Assembly: GCA_933822405.4 (NCBI GenBank)
Contig: CAKOGP040000180.1
Coordinates: forward strand, 1 to 64,000
DNA length: 64,000 bases
Source: Cylindrotheca closterium
Lineage: Eukaryota; Bacillariophyta; Bacillariophyceae; Bacillariales; Bacillariaceae
Direction: 5' to 3'
Part shown: positions 1-10,962 of the stretch, piece after piece
Position numbering within the stretch: position 1 is the first letter of the stretch
How the letters are laid out: each line of letters begins with the position of its first letter
Notes under the pieces: model-generated
What the model saw: only the letters and a program-made list of their open reading frames with translations
The model's database searches: none
Told to the model about the DNA's origin: nothing
Position numbers and translations under genes: made by a program

Positions 1-1028
1 GACGTTTCAGCACCGAAGCTGTTGTGGTCAATCTCTCTTGAATCGTGGACTCGACTGGCGATAAGCCATCCGTTGGCTAGTGCCGGATAGTTGGCCTGCT
101 TGCCTCTTGCGAGGTCTATTTTGTTACGATTTCATCCCACTATTTTAACGGTCCATCTTTCCAGCGAGCGGGCACAGACGGGAGGCACGAGAGAGTCCTA
201 TAGGCCCGTCTGCCCCCCTGTCACCTATTTCGGAAAAATACCCCGTCTTGCAGTGGGGTAAGCTATTTTCAATTTATTTTTAGGCTCGACCCTTTTGGGG
301 GATTTTTGTTAAAAAGTGGCTGGGTGAACTTATGTAGTTATCCAGGAAAAGGCCGGTCTTGACCGTAAGGTGATCGGTTTCTTACTGGGGCATGTTAGTA
401 TGAGTGACGCTGAGACGATACAGACTAATCTATAATATATCTAGAAGATCGAAAAAGAAGTTTCTACCATTGGATGTATCGGTGACCTCATGCTGTAGTG
501 CTTGTCAATTCGGTTTGTTGCTTGTGGCTGGCTGCCAGCATCAATCTGCTTCAGGGCAGCTAGAAGTGATCATAGGGGAACTGGATCGCTAGCCCGTGAT
601 CCAGTGGTAAGGTGAGGCATTACGACAAGGTGCGACAGTGCTTTATAATACAAAGGCAAAATGCTACAGTAAAGCCGTATCTACAGTGTGTACCGTCCTC
701 CTATTCATCATTTACGAGTGGTACTAACTTAGTAGAGATAGTCTATTTTTAGTGAATGGCCCGCCGCTGTGATCGGTTCGGACCACTAAAAATGAGTTGA
801 TTTTAGTGATTTGACTAACTTTCATTGGCTGAAAACCCAATAAAAATTGAACATGCATAATGTATTATATGAGCCTTTTTAAAAAAACTCGCACATATAT
901 TTTATAAAATACTGTTCGAATCGTGGTTTTGACCAGAAAATACTGTAGAATTCGGTCGAAAATCATGTCATGATGTCAATCAAACCCCAATCCAACACGA
1001 CAAGAATGATCATAAATTTACATTCAAA
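1..1028. other. non-coding region upstream of the clpB gene
   Basis: I see no convincing gene here; the open frames are short and lack family features. Three inverted repeats stand out: an 8-bp pair at 175-182/205-212, an 8-bp pair at 580-587/598-605 with a 10-base loop, and a perfect 10-bp pair at 745-754/784-793 (ATTTTTAGTG and its complement) followed by a third direct copy of the core near 800-808. The last 170 bases are AT-rich and probably hold the clpB promoter and 5' UTR. Confidence 0.6.
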
Positions 1029-3807
1029 ATGGCGCAACAGTTCACGGACGCTACATCCAAAGCCTTGCAGCAAAGCATCACCATTGCTCTAGAAAATGGG
1101 CATGCCCTGGTGGAACCCATCCATCTGGCAATGACACTCTTCCAGGGCGACGAATCAATTGGTTCTCGTGTCACAGCTAGAGCCGATAAGGTGGCAATCA
1201 ATAGCATTCGTCGAGAATTGCAAAAAATTGTTCTTAAGAAACCCAGTCAGACACCAGCGCCTCTACAAGCGTCTCTTTCTGGATCGCTTTCTCAGTTGAT
1301 TCAGCGAGCTACCAAACAAGCAAAGGGCGATGGCGATGCCTTAGTGGCACTCGACCACCTATTGCTATGTTTGTACGATGAGAAGGAAATTGAAGGAGTT
1401 CTATCAGCCTCTGGACTTCCCAAGCGTACTGCACGCGTTGCTGTGGAAGAACTACGGGGTGGACGAAAGGTTACGAGTGCGAGTGCAGAAGAAAGCTACG
1501 AAGGTGAGTCATACGATTGAGTTTGAACGTACCACCCCCATAACATCGGTCCTAATCTTTATGCAAAATACGGTAGCCCTGGAGAAATACGGCATTGACC
1601 TTGTAAAGGAAGCAGAGGAAGGTCGATTGGACCCAGTGGTTGGCCGAGACGAAGAAATTCGTCGTTTGGTTCAAATCCTCAGTCGCCGCACAAAGAACAA
1701 CCCTTGCCTTGTCGGAGAGCCAGGCACAGGAAAGACCGCCGTTGTCGAGGGGCTTGCAAGAAGAATTCTAGATGGTGACGTCCCTGAATCTCTCAAAGGT
1801 GTGAGACTACGCACCCTTGATATGGGATCCCTCGTTGCCGGTGCTAAGTACCGTGGAGAATTTGAAGAACGTCTCCGTGCTGTCTTGGATGAAGTGAAAT
1901 CGGCAAACGGCAAAATGGTCCTGTTCGTTGATGAGATTCACCTTGTTTTGGGAGCTGGAAAGACCGAGGGACCGATGGACGCTGCAAACCTTTTGAAGCC
2001 CATGCTGGCCCGTGGCGAGCTTCGTATGGTGGGTGCCACAACAGTGGATGAATACCGCAAGCATATCGAGAAAGATTCTGCTTTCGAACGTCGATTCCAG
2101 AAGGTGAACATCAATGAACCATCTGTAGCGAACACAGTCTCGATGCTTAGAGGCCTTGTCGACCGCTATGAAGCCCACCACGGCGTCCGAATTAGTGATG
2201 CTTCACTCGTGACTGCTGCTGAATTGTCGGACAAATACATTACCCATCGCTTCAATCCAGATAAGAGCATTGATTTGATTGACGAGGCGGCTGCAACAAA
2301 GCGTACAGCCTTGGACAGCCGCCCCGAGAACATTGATCAATTGGAGCGAAGAATCCTTCAGCTTGAAATCGAAGCAACTGCATTGAAGAAGGAAAAGGAT
2401 AAGCAGTCCAAGAAAAGAGGCAAAGATATTCAAGTGGAAATTGAAAACCTTCGCGAGGAGCTTGCTCCATTGAATGCAAAATGGGAAGCCGATCGGGGCC
2501 GTGCCGATGAACTTAAGGAGATCAAGGCGAAACTTGCAAGCTTAGATTCCAAAGCTACTCAAGCAGAGCGTCTTGGCAACTATGAGAAAGCCGCAGACTT
2601 GAAGTACGGTGCTATTCCAGACTTGAAGGCACATTTACAACGTATTGAAAAGGCGGAGGAGGAACGAAAGCATGCCAGAAACACAGACGACGACGGTGAT
2701 ATGTTCGAAGAAATAGTCAGTCCAGAGGATATTGCCGAAGTCGTCAGTCGTTGGTCTGGTATCCCGGTTACCAAACTGAATCAAACTGAACGTGATCGAA
2801 TTCTCAAATTGGAGCAAAGACTTCAGGAACGGGTGATTGGCCAGGAAGACGCGGTCAAGCAAATAGTATCAGCTATCCTGAGATCCAAAGCGGGACTTTC
2901 GAGAGGCGATAGTCCACAGGGAACATTCCTTTTCCTGGGGCCAACTGGCGTGGGGAAAACGGAGCTTTCTAAGGCTCTCTTCAGCGAGCTGTACGATGGG
3001 GATGAAAGGCACTTGACTCGGATTGACATGTCTGAATACCAAGAACAACATTCAGTTGCGAGGTTGATTGGCGCACCTCCAGGCTATGTCGGTCATGACG
3101 AGGGAGGTCAATTGACGGAGGCTGTTCGACGAAGACCATACACTGTAGTACTCTTTGACGAGATTGAGAAGGCCCACCCTAGGGTTCTCACAGTGTTGCT
3201 TCAGATGCTCGATGATGGACGATTGACAGATAGCAAAGGGCGCACGGTGGACTTTACCAACACTGTCATTATCTTGACATCAAACATTGGGGCTGAGCTC
3301 CTTCTACAGACTAGAACTCAATCCCCCGAGCAGCGAAAGAACACGCATGGTTTGGTCATGGAGCAAGTGCGATCATCATTTCCTCCTGAATTTTTGAATC
3401 GACTCAACTCAATCATCACTTTTAACTCTCTCGGTACAACACATATGGAGCTTATCGTTCAAAAGGCAATGGGCGCAGTGAAGCGGCGCCTCGAACAGAA
3501 GGGGATTAGAGTTGTCCTGGAAAGTTCGGGCGCCAAGGCCATATTGGACTCATCTTATGATCCAAACTATGGTGCTCGTCCCGTGGAGCGCTACCTCGAA
3601 GCATCAGTTGTCACAGAGCTCAGTCGAATGCTTATCAGCGGAGAACTACGAAGTGGCGCAACTGTCCACATTGAAGGCAGTGAAGTCGAGTCTGATGAAG
3701 ATTCTCTTGATGACTGCAACTACCCACTGGCAAAGAAGGCGAGAACACTACGCTACCGCGTTGATGAGGAGAAAGAGGCTAACACTTTGGACGACATGGA
3801 GCTGTAA
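1029..3807 (+). CDS. clpB: ClpB/Hsp104-family AAA+ disaggregase
   Basis: Two-exon gene (1029-1503, 1577-3807; 73-bp GT-AG intron), 901 residues, the usual length for ClpB/Hsp104. The splice joins the N-terminal repeat domain in frame to the first ATPase. Domains in order: Clp N-domain (about 1-150); NBD1 with Walker A GEPGTGKT near residue 204 and Walker B VLFVDEIH; a charged coiled-coil middle domain (about 400-530); NBD2 with Walker A GPTGVGKT near 612 and [11 protein letters not shown]; then the C-terminal small domain. The family uses ATP to thread aggregated proteins through a hexameric pore, working with Hsp70. There is no signal or transit peptide and the C-terminal tail is acidic, ending LDDMEL, which favours the cytosolic/nuclear Hsp101/104 branch over a plastid or mitochondrial ClpB. 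The branch assignment is inference. Confidence 0.95.
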
Positions 3808-4035
3808 ACGAAACAGACATGCAGACAAATCAATATAGAACAAAAAGAGTACATATAGCACCCTTGCATGCAGTAGTGAGTAGTATTGGTACAGGTAGTT
3901 ATTTATATCGAAAGAGCTTATGAAGTCGTAATCCAAACGCTATCTTAGTACTAAAACACAACCTGCATTTTTATTACATCATCGCCAAACGTTCACAGAA
4001 AGTAAGGGAAACAGTCTGACTTGAAGCAAAACGCA

Positions 4036-5577
4036 ATGCCGGGCCCAGCAGGTGCCTTCGCTATGCCTGGTGCTGTCGTAGCAGCGAAACATCTGGCAAT
4101 AAAAGCGACCGCTTACGCCGATGCCACAACGTTTGCCTCCGCAGCATTTTCAGCGATGGTTGCAAAATGGTTGTGGAAAACGTGTCCTGAATGGTTAAAA
4201 GAAGATATATCGTTCAAGCATTTGTTACGGACGTCGGATGACGTTTCTGAGGAGGATCTATCACATCTTGGAGACATTGTGAACAAGCTTGACGAATTGG
4301 CGAGAAAGTCAAAAGAAATTGACGTCGTTGTTCCACAACTTCACGCAGCTCTGCTCGCTTACATCCAGCTTACCGGTCAGCTGAAGCTATCAAATCTAGA
4401 GAAGAACAAGAGCAAAGATAGAGAGCCGACCCGAGATCACGCATACCGCAATGCAGGTGAAAAGCAGCCGGTTGAGTCGCTGTGGATTACCGAATATCGA
4501 GAAGCCTTGAAATATGCCACATGGGCCTACTTCAAGGACACCGAAGTCTTGAAAGTAAAGTTACAAAAACGCGGATACGAATTGTTGACACACAATTTGT
4601 CGTTGCGACCTGGAAATGTATCATATTATCTTGCGCTGTCGCCGATGGATAACACGCTTATCCTTGGTGTAAGAGGCACGTCGTCATTGGAAGATATCCT
4701 CACTGACTGTTGTGGGAGTGCTGTTCCATTGAATAAACAAGACGGGGAAGATGACTGTATGGGAGATATGGGGATTGAAATAACGGATCTAGGTGGCATC
4801 ATCGAAAGCGACGATGGCTGTAGCGACAAGAATATTAGGTGTCACGAAGGCATACTCATCGCGTCGAGGCGATTGTTGGATGAAATTGACGAACACATAA
4901 AGAATTGGGTGATTGATGCCGGGTGGCACCTAATTCTCTGCGGTCACAGTCTTGGAGCTGGAGCTGCCACTGTTGCTGCTTTCTTGTTGCGGTCTCGATA
5001 TCCGCAACTAGCTGAAGAAGATAATGTTCAATTGGAGGTCTATGCGTTTGCACCGCCGCCAGTTGTAGACCACGACTCAGCTCTGGCGGCAAAAGCATTT
5101 TGTACTTCTTTCGTCCACAACTCTGATCTGATTCCAAGATGTAGTATGTATAATCTTGCAGTATTCTTGGAGTGCCTTCTGAGGGTGCACGAACGTTTGG
5201 TCGAAGAGGACATGAACCCAACATCCGCGCGATCCACTGCTGCGTTCTTCAGAAAGTTGTCTCAAGGGTCCTCAGGGGAGCCCTTACTTAGCGAAGTACA
5301 AATGAAGGAGTTCATTCAGAATGCACAGCAAAAGATTGATATGCGATTACCTGGTCATCTCTTTGTTCCAGGGACGGTCTATTTGTCTTTCAACCCTTGG
5401 GGGAACCAAGCCTTGAAGGAAGAGGATAAAGAGGAGGACGGAATTTCATGGGAATGCGTGGAAACCGATGGTACTGCAGCCGTGTTCAGATATCTTGAGC
5501 TCGATGGAGGAAGAATGTTTATGGATCATGTGACATCCACGTACTATGAAGTTCTCAATATGGACTACAACTTATAA
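4036..5577 (+). CDS. class 3 (sn1-specific DAG-type) lipase
   Basis: Single-exon gene of 513 residues. The first ATG in the frame is at 4036. The nucleophile elbow GHSLGAG lies near residue 302, with the Ser in a strand-turn-helix as in fungal and diacylglycerol lipases. The likely catalytic Asp is in NSDLIPR and the His in a C-terminal DHVTSTYYE motif, which resembles the end of the DAGL/class 3 lipase domain. An N-terminal Ala-rich helix (about 10-50) may attach to membrane. It should hydrolyse acyl esters of glycerolipids; the substrate cannot be read from sequence. A 21-bp direct repeat (5567-5584 and 5588-5605) straddles the stop codon. Confidence 0.85.
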   Translation: MPGPAGAFAMPGAVVAAKHLAIKATAYADATTFASAAFSAMVAKWLWKTCPEWLKEDISFKHLLRTSDDVSEEDLSHLGDIVNKLDELARKSKEIDVVVPQLHAALLAYIQLTGQLKLSNLEKNKSKDREPTRDHAYRNAGEKQPVESLWITEYREALKYATWAYFKDTEVLKVKLQKRGYELLTHNLSLRPGNVSYYLALSPMDNTLILGVRGTSSLEDILTDCCGSAVPLNKQDGEDDCMGDMGIEITDLGGIIESDDGCSDKNIRCHEGILIASRRLLDEIDEHIKNWVIDAGWHLILCGHSLGAGAATVAAFLLRSRYPQLAEEDNVQLEVYAFAPPPVVDHDSALAAKAFCTSFVHNSDLIPRCSMYNLAVFLECLLRVHERLVEEDMNPTSARSTAAFFRKLSQGSSGEPLLSEVQMKEFIQNAQQKIDMRLPGHLFVPGTVYLSFNPWGNQALKEEDKEEDGISWECVETDGTAAVFRYLELDGGRMFMDHVTSTYYEVLNMDYNL

Positions 5578-5691
5578 ATGGGAAACAACAACTTATAAAT
5601 GGGAAGCTGCTCTTTCGCCCTAGCTACCAATATTGCTGATTGTATGTATCGATATCAGCAGCCGCCATTAGTAATAGAGAATTATTAGACT

Positions 5692-6749
5692 TTAGTCTTT
5701 CGATAGACCAGTAAAGAGTTTTTCAAAAGTCTCTCCATTCCTTTCATATCCAGTTCGGAAATCGCCGGGATCACTTTTTTGCTTCAGAATGTTGCTTGCT
5801 CCTACACTATTCAGACTTTTGCCAGTGTCGGCATCGTAGCATTCGAACGTTGTCCTCCCGGTCAGTTGAGGATAGTAGGTAGCCTCGATACAAAGGGCGG
5901 CAACATCGAAACGGCTGATTCTGCCACTCTTTGCATCACCTTGGTTCAACTCCAAAGCACTGGCACCCCGTCCTGGATCTTCTGTCAGCCCTCCTGGCCG
6001 GATAATGGTATACGTTGCGCCTTCGACAGTGCTATATAGGCGTCTTACTTCGTCTTCACCCTTGATCTTTTCCTCCATAATCTTCCCAAAGAGGTTAAGG
6101 AATTTGAAGACAGGCGATTCTGGTTTGGTGACACTCCCAGAACTGACAACCACCAAATGAGGAATTTTGGCCGCTATACAGGCTTTTGCGACATTTACAA
6201 GTCCATCATTGTCGACTTGAGCTGGTGTCCCACCTCCCTTCGATGCCGATGCTGCAAAAATGACAGCCCGAGTACCTTCAATCGAGCTTTGAATGGTATC
6301 TAACTTGGTGACATCGCACACCATGGGGCTCAACAGAGGATTACTGTCAATTCCTTCGTTGTATACTCCCGAGCGCGAAGTTGCCCGGACAGGAATCCCC
6401 ATCCCTATCAATTCTTGAACGCACTTGGTACCCGTTTTTCCGTTGGCTCCAACAACACAGAAAGGCCGAACATCGGAAGCAATACTAGCTCCTGCTCCTT
6501 GAGAAATCAACTGTGTTGGAACGACCATGCCTGCAATCACTCCACACGTGCGAGACAGTGACTGCGCGAAACTCCTACGCGAGACTTCGTTGAAAGAGAG
6601 TGCATTCGCAGTTGTTGAAAACAGTATTAACAAGAGGAGTTTCTTGTGATATCAATGGTGGTTTGGTTGAATGAGAGATTGGTTCTTCCTTTTTGCAGAA
6701 TCCAAAATTGGAACTGTGTCAAACAAAGAAGTCTTACATTATTCATCAT
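5692..6749 (-). CDS. plastid-targeted NAD(P)-binding (NmrA/atypical SDR) protein
   Basis: The main exon (5692-6642) encodes a Rossmann fold with dinucleotide-binding VGANGKTGTK near its start and an NmrA-like/atypical short-chain dehydrogenase layout. This exon has no ATG at its 5' end. I infer a 12-nt coding first exon (6738-6749), a 95-bp intron (6643-6737, donor GTAAGA, acceptor ACAAG) and an N-terminus MMNNKLLLLILFSTTANA followed by LSF: a basic residue, a hydrophobic core and an A-x-A cleavage site, as in a secondary-plastid signal peptide. A second twin-Arg-like or hydrophobic stretch follows (about residues 20-45). Total about 320 residues. Relatives bind NADP(H) and many sit in the chloroplast; the reaction is unknown. 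The fold is clear; the tiny first exon is inference. Confidence 0.75.
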
Positions 6750-7107
6750 CACCGAAACGATCTTTTGAATGCGCGCAAATATCTTGAACAAAGTCCACGG
6801 ATGTCTCTGCAGGAAACAAATGAAGGTGATGGATGGAATGAGACCGCCTCTCAGTTTGGATTTTGGATATTGAATATCTGGATTGTTGATGATTCAATGG
6901 CAAAATGCAGTCCCGAATAAATAAAAGAACACGGACGCAGTGCAGGACACCACACAGAGGCAGAAATGAAATAAAAAAACACGTCACAACTGTCTCCATC
7001 ATCCCACCCGGATCCATATGGTAATTCCAACTCATCAGGAAAAGAAAACGCACCAACGCATACGGACAACTTCGCCCAAGACTCTAAAAAAATCAAAAGT
7101 GAAGACC
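6750..7107. other. divergent promoter region between the NAD(P)-binding gene and the CER1-like gene
   Basis: About 360 bp with no supported gene. It separates two divergently transcribed genes and must hold both promoters. An in-frame ATG at 7018 would extend the CER1-like protein by 30 basic residues, but homology favours the later ATG at 7108. Confidence 0.5.
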
Positions 7108-8970
7108 ATGGCGACGAATCCAGGAGTGTTGTACAAATTCCCTTGGGAAGACATGGGAAATTACAAGTATTTGTTATTTGTGCCCTTTGCAGCAACCGTC
7201 CTTTCCGGAAACGACGATGCTGACAACTGGTCGGCGCACATTTGCACCATCGCGGCGCTTCGGTACATTGTTGCCCAAGTCTTCACCAGTATCTCCAGAA
7301 TTCATAACATAACTGAACGCACAAAGATTCAGGACAAAGGAATAAATTACGAGCAAATCGATCGAGAGGACAATTGGGACGACTATATTATTCTACAAGC
7401 GTACGTGATGACAGCAGTACACCATCTACCATACCTCGGATACGGAGGCTTTCCGATCTACAACAATGCTGGATTGTGGCAAGTGCTTTGGTGGCACGTT
7501 GGACCAACTGAATTCGTATACTACTGGCTCCATCGTGCGCTTCACCACAAGTTCCTTTACAGCCGCTACCATTCCCACCATCACGCCAGTTTTGTCACCG
7601 AACCCATCACTGGGTCTGTTCACCCTTTCATGGAGCATCTTATGTACACTGCCAATTTTGCTATTCCACTCCTCGGCCCATTCTTCCAGGGTGGAGCTTC
7701 GGTGTCAATGTTCTACGCTTACCTGCTTGGCTTTGACGTCATGAACGCCATCGGCCACTGTAATTTTGAATTTGTCCCTCGGTGGTTGATGAGTATCCCG
7801 GGAATGAAGTACTTGATTTACACCCCAACCTACCATTCTTTGCACCATAGCCGTGTGCACACAAACTTCTGTCTATTTATGCCAATCTACGACCACATGT
7901 TCGGAACAGTCCATAAGACAACTGATACTCTATACGAAAAGGCAATCACTGGCCAGGCTGCACCAAAGACCACACCCGACGTGGTCTTTGTCGGGCATGG
8001 CACTAATCTTGTTAGTTTGTTCCACCTTCCGTTCGTGTTCAGGTCTTTCTCTTCAAGACCTTTTGAACCGAAATGGTGGTTGGCGCCTTTCTGGCCACTC
8101 TGCGTCGTGGTCATGTTCGTCATGAGAGTCTTTGGAAAGGTCTTTGTGTCAGATAAGCATCGCCTTCGTCACTTGAAGATGGAGACTTGGGTGACTCCAG
8201 CATGGGCGATTCAATTCTTTTTTAAGAGTCAATGGAACTTTATCAACAGCAAGATAGAGGAAGCAATCCTTGAAGCTGATGCTGCTGGTGTGAAGGTGCT
8301 TGGATTGGGTGCCCTAAACAAGAACGAAGCTCTCAATGGTGGCGGCAAACTCTTTGTCGACAAGCATCCGAACTTGAAGACTCGCGTTGTTCATGGAAAC
8401 ACTTTGACAGCCGCTGCTGTGTTGAAGAAGATTCCATCCAATGTTAAGGAAGTCTTTGTAACAGGAGCCACGTCCAAGCTTGGTCGCGCAATCTCCCTCT
8501 ACTTGGCTGAACGTGGAGTTAAGGTTACCATGCTCACAGGGAGCACAGAAAGGTTTCAAAAGATTCATGACGAAGCATCTTCGAAGGCACAGAAGCTCAT
8601 TGTGCATGCAACGAAGATCGAAGCCGGAGCCAACTGCAAGGACTGGATCGTTGGAAAGTTTTGCAGCGAAAAGGATCAAGCGATTGCGCCATCTGGCACG
8701 ACCTTCCATCAATTCGTTGTCCCACCTCTTCAAGAGTTCAGATCAGACTGTGTTTACACTGATCTTCCTGCTTTTGCATTGCCAGGAGACACAAAATACT
8801 TTAAGACATGCGAAATGACCATGGAGCGAGGTTGTGTCCATGCCTGCCATGCGGGTGCAGTGGTGCATGCGCTCGAGGGCTGGGACTTCCATGAAGTGGG
8901 GGCAATTGATCATACACGTATAGACCAAACTTGGGACGCTGCGATCAAACACGGGATGGTCCTCAAGTAA
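7108..8970 (+). CDS. CER1/WAX2-type aldehyde decarbonylase (alkane synthesis)
   Basis: Single exon, 620 residues, close to plant CER1 (about 625). I chose the ATG at 7108 because MATNPGVL followed by a Trp-rich segment matches the start of plant CER1 and the context (gaccATGg) is good. Membrane helices precede a fatty-acid-hydroxylase-type di-iron site: HxxxH-xx-H clusters near residues 142-160 (HRALHH, HSHHH) and HSLHH near 244. The C-terminal third (about 430-620) carries the WAX2 C-terminal domain, including a GATSKLGRA segment and, at the end, CHAGAVVHALEGWDFHEVG. In plants CER1 with CER3 turns very-long-chain acyl-CoA into alkanes through an aldehyde at the ER. An alga-type role in hydrocarbon or wax-like lipid formation is inference. 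AATAAA-like signals lie near 9118. Confidence 0.88.
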   Translation: MATNPGVLYKFPWEDMGNYKYLLFVPFAATVLSGNDDADNWSAHICTIAALRYIVAQVFTSISRIHNITERTKIQDKGINYEQIDREDNWDDYIILQAYVMTAVHHLPYLGYGGFPIYNNAGLWQVLWWHVGPTEFVYYWLHRALHHKFLYSRYHSHHHASFVTEPITGSVHPFMEHLMYTANFAIPLLGPFFQGGASVSMFYAYLLGFDVMNAIGHCNFEFVPRWLMSIPGMKYLIYTPTYHSLHHSRVHTNFCLFMPIYDHMFGTVHKTTDTLYEKAITGQAAPKTTPDVVFVGHGTNLVSLFHLPFVFRSFSSRPFEPKWWLAPFWPLCVVVMFVMRVFGKVFVSDKHRLRHLKMETWVTPAWAIQFFFKSQWNFINSKIEEAILEADAAGVKVLGLGALNKNEALNGGGKLFVDKHPNLKTRVVHGNTLTAAAVLKKIPSNVKEVFVTGATSKLGRAISLYLAERGVKVTMLTGSTERFQKIHDEASSKAQKLIVHATKIEAGANCKDWIVGKFCSEKDQAIAPSGTTFHQFVVPPLQEFRSDCVYTDLPAFALPGDTKYFKTCEMTMERGCVHACHAGAVVHALEGWDFHEVGAIDHTRIDQTWDAAIKHGMVLK

Positions 8971-9700
8971 ACACTTCGATACTCACTACTCGAGATGACG
9001 GGATGATGGTTCATACCACTCAACCAAGGGCAAATCCACCAGAACTGCGTGAGTCCGAATGACTCTCTGTACAAGTAGGAAAGGCTATTATATACAAGCG
9101 AAACATAACATAAAGAAAAATAAAGAAATTTCACTCTACAGTATGGTGTAGAGGAGGGGCATGGCATGCGATGCATAATATTATTACAAGTGAATCGACT
9201 GATTTGACCAAATTGTAAATAAGGGTCTCCCCCGATTACGTTGAGGATGAAATGAATAAAACTGTGACGTACTTTGCAAAAAACGTTTTTGAAGTACTAA
9301 GATTTCGCGGACACGTCTCACACGTCTTATCAAAAGCATGTACCCATTCGCGGAACTTAACAGCTGTCAGTGTACTGCGTGGTTACTGTTGATAGGGCGA
9401 GGCGTGTCTGACTACGCCATGTCACTTATTAAAAAATCTCTTTCTGATCGTCTATTATGTGAGGCGTGTCTTCTTCCAATGAAAAACGCGAAAGAATGCA
9501 ATCATGAAGTCGACGTCATAGTTCAAAGTATGTAGGAAAAATTGCATGGGTTCGTTTGATGTTGATGTGTTTGATACCAGGTCCAGTACGCTAATGGCCG
9601 TAAAAATCAACCTACAAACGTTCTTTCACTTTTACGAACGAATTTGGTCCAACACCCATCATCTAAAGCATTCTCATTTTGTGCTTCCAACACTTCCAAG
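8971..9700. other. intergenic region before the homeobox gene
   Basis: About 730 bp with no gene I can support. A 65-codon open frame at 9338-9535 has no recognisable features. The first part holds the 3' UTR of the CER1-like gene (AAATAAAG near 9118), the last part the homeobox promoter. Confidence 0.5.
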
Positions 9701-10441
9701 ATGACAATTGAACCAAGACCTGAACCTACCAAGTCTCAAGGACGCGGAAGATCAAACAGTTTGCCTTCTAGTGTCGTCGACTACTTGAAGGCTTGGTTAA
9801 TGAGTCCTGAACACATCAACCACCCTTACCCAACAGAACAAGAAAAGGCGCAAATGGTTGCTGACACTGGAATTGAACTAAAACGACTTAACAACTGGTT
9901 TGTCAACAACCGAATCAGATACTGGAAGCCTCGCATGGAGGCATTGCAGCGACAGAAGCGAGACGGAGGAAAAGCAGGAAATCCTGTAACCAATGCTAAA
10001 AATGCTCCTACCACCAATAAGACATCGAATCTCCACCATGTCTCTTCCAGCAACTCCATTACCGACCTCCAACTTGAAGCACAAACATTGCCACCCCCTG
10101 AAGCACAAGTTCCATCTTCTGCCTCCTCCTTTGTTGGCATTGTGAGCGATGCCTCGACTTCAAGCACTGAGGGCAGCGAAGATGGAACATTAAGTGACGT
10201 TTTGTCAGCCATCAAGACTATCCAAGTGCGCCAAACCAAAAATCCCCCCAAGCATAAGTCAAGAAATCCACTCAAGAGAAAGCGAGAAGAATATGCTGTT
10301 GTGGAAAGTTCACCAAGGTCCAAATACAGCAACAAGAACATCAGGCTCTGGCGCAATGTTTGCGAGAGCTCTTCGCACCATGAAGCACTGCCTTCCTTGG
10401 ACGAAGCCGCGTGTTTGTTTGGCTTTTCCATTGATCAGTAA
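9701..10441 (+). CDS. TALE-class homeodomain protein
   Basis: Single exon, 246 residues from the first ATG at 9701. The homeodomain occupies about residues 15-80 and has the three-residue loop extension of the TALE class (HINHPYP between helices 1 and 2) and a recognition helix LNNWFVNNRIRYWKP with the invariant W-F-x-N-x-R. The rest is low-complexity and Ser-rich, with a basic patch (KHKSRNPLKRKREE) near residues 188-201 that should be a nuclear signal. It is a sequence-specific DNA-binding regulator by family; targets are unknown. Plant and algal TALE proteins often act in diploid or sexual development, but nothing here shows that role. The basic residues sit in expected positions, so DNA binding is probably intact. 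Confidence 0.88.
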   Translation: MTIEPRPEPTKSQGRGRSNSLPSSVVDYLKAWLMSPEHINHPYPTEQEKAQMVADTGIELKRLNNWFVNNRIRYWKPRMEALQRQKRDGGKAGNPVTNAKNAPTTNKTSNLHHVSSSNSITDLQLEAQTLPPPEAQVPSSASSFVGIVSDASTSSTEGSEDGTLSDVLSAIKTIQVRQTKNPPKHKSRNPLKRKREEYAVVESSPRSKYSNKNIRLWRNVCESSSHHEALPSLDEAACLFGFSIDQ

Positions 10442-10962
10442 TGGCACCTGAACTGTGAAGAAAAATGAATACCGCCTCTTGCATGCTAACAAATGACAGT
10501 CCAACTGCTGGCCGTTCATCCACCGCTACTCACCTTCGGACATGGCTTCCATTTCCGATCAAATTTTGAAGATTCTTGACGGTGGGAATAGGCCAAGACC
10601 GTGGACCTATCTCTATGTACCGGTATAGAGATATATCGTGACAGTCTGTCGCCAGATTCTCCCATCAAGCAGACGATCACGCGCTCACCTGAAATCCATT
10701 AGACCAATGTCAGATTTGGAATTTTCGAACGATAGCACTCACTCATCCTCAACCCGACACACTAGTATTTAAGCGTTTAGTTTAAGACCACGCTTTCATC
10801 TTTTAGAGTAGTACACTACCGGTAGTACCTGGCACGGTTGGTACCAGTACCGGTAGGATAAGAGCTTATTCACCGATTTTCTTGCTGGTCAGTACGTCAC
10901 CCGAGGAAATCGAAAATCGACAAACAAATCAATCACTTCGAGATCGAAGCAAACGACATGAG
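10442..10962. other. intergenic region with GTACC-rich segment
   Basis: About 520 bp without a gene. At 10811-10857 the motifs ACCGGTA, GTACC and GGTACC recur several times in 47 bp, the densest occurrence in the first 20 kb of a motif that recurs in many spacers of this window. It lies about 105 bp upstream of the helicase start codon, so it may be promoter-proximal. Confidence 0.5.

Noticed and set aside
900..920. GTTCGAATC, reminiscent of a tRNA T-loop
   Set aside because: The flanking bases do not form a T-stem and no D-arm, anticodon arm or acceptor stem is present.
7018..7107. Upstream in-frame ATG extending the CER1-like protein
   Set aside because: The ATG at 7108 matches the N-terminus of plant CER1 and has better context; the extension is basic and unlike the family.
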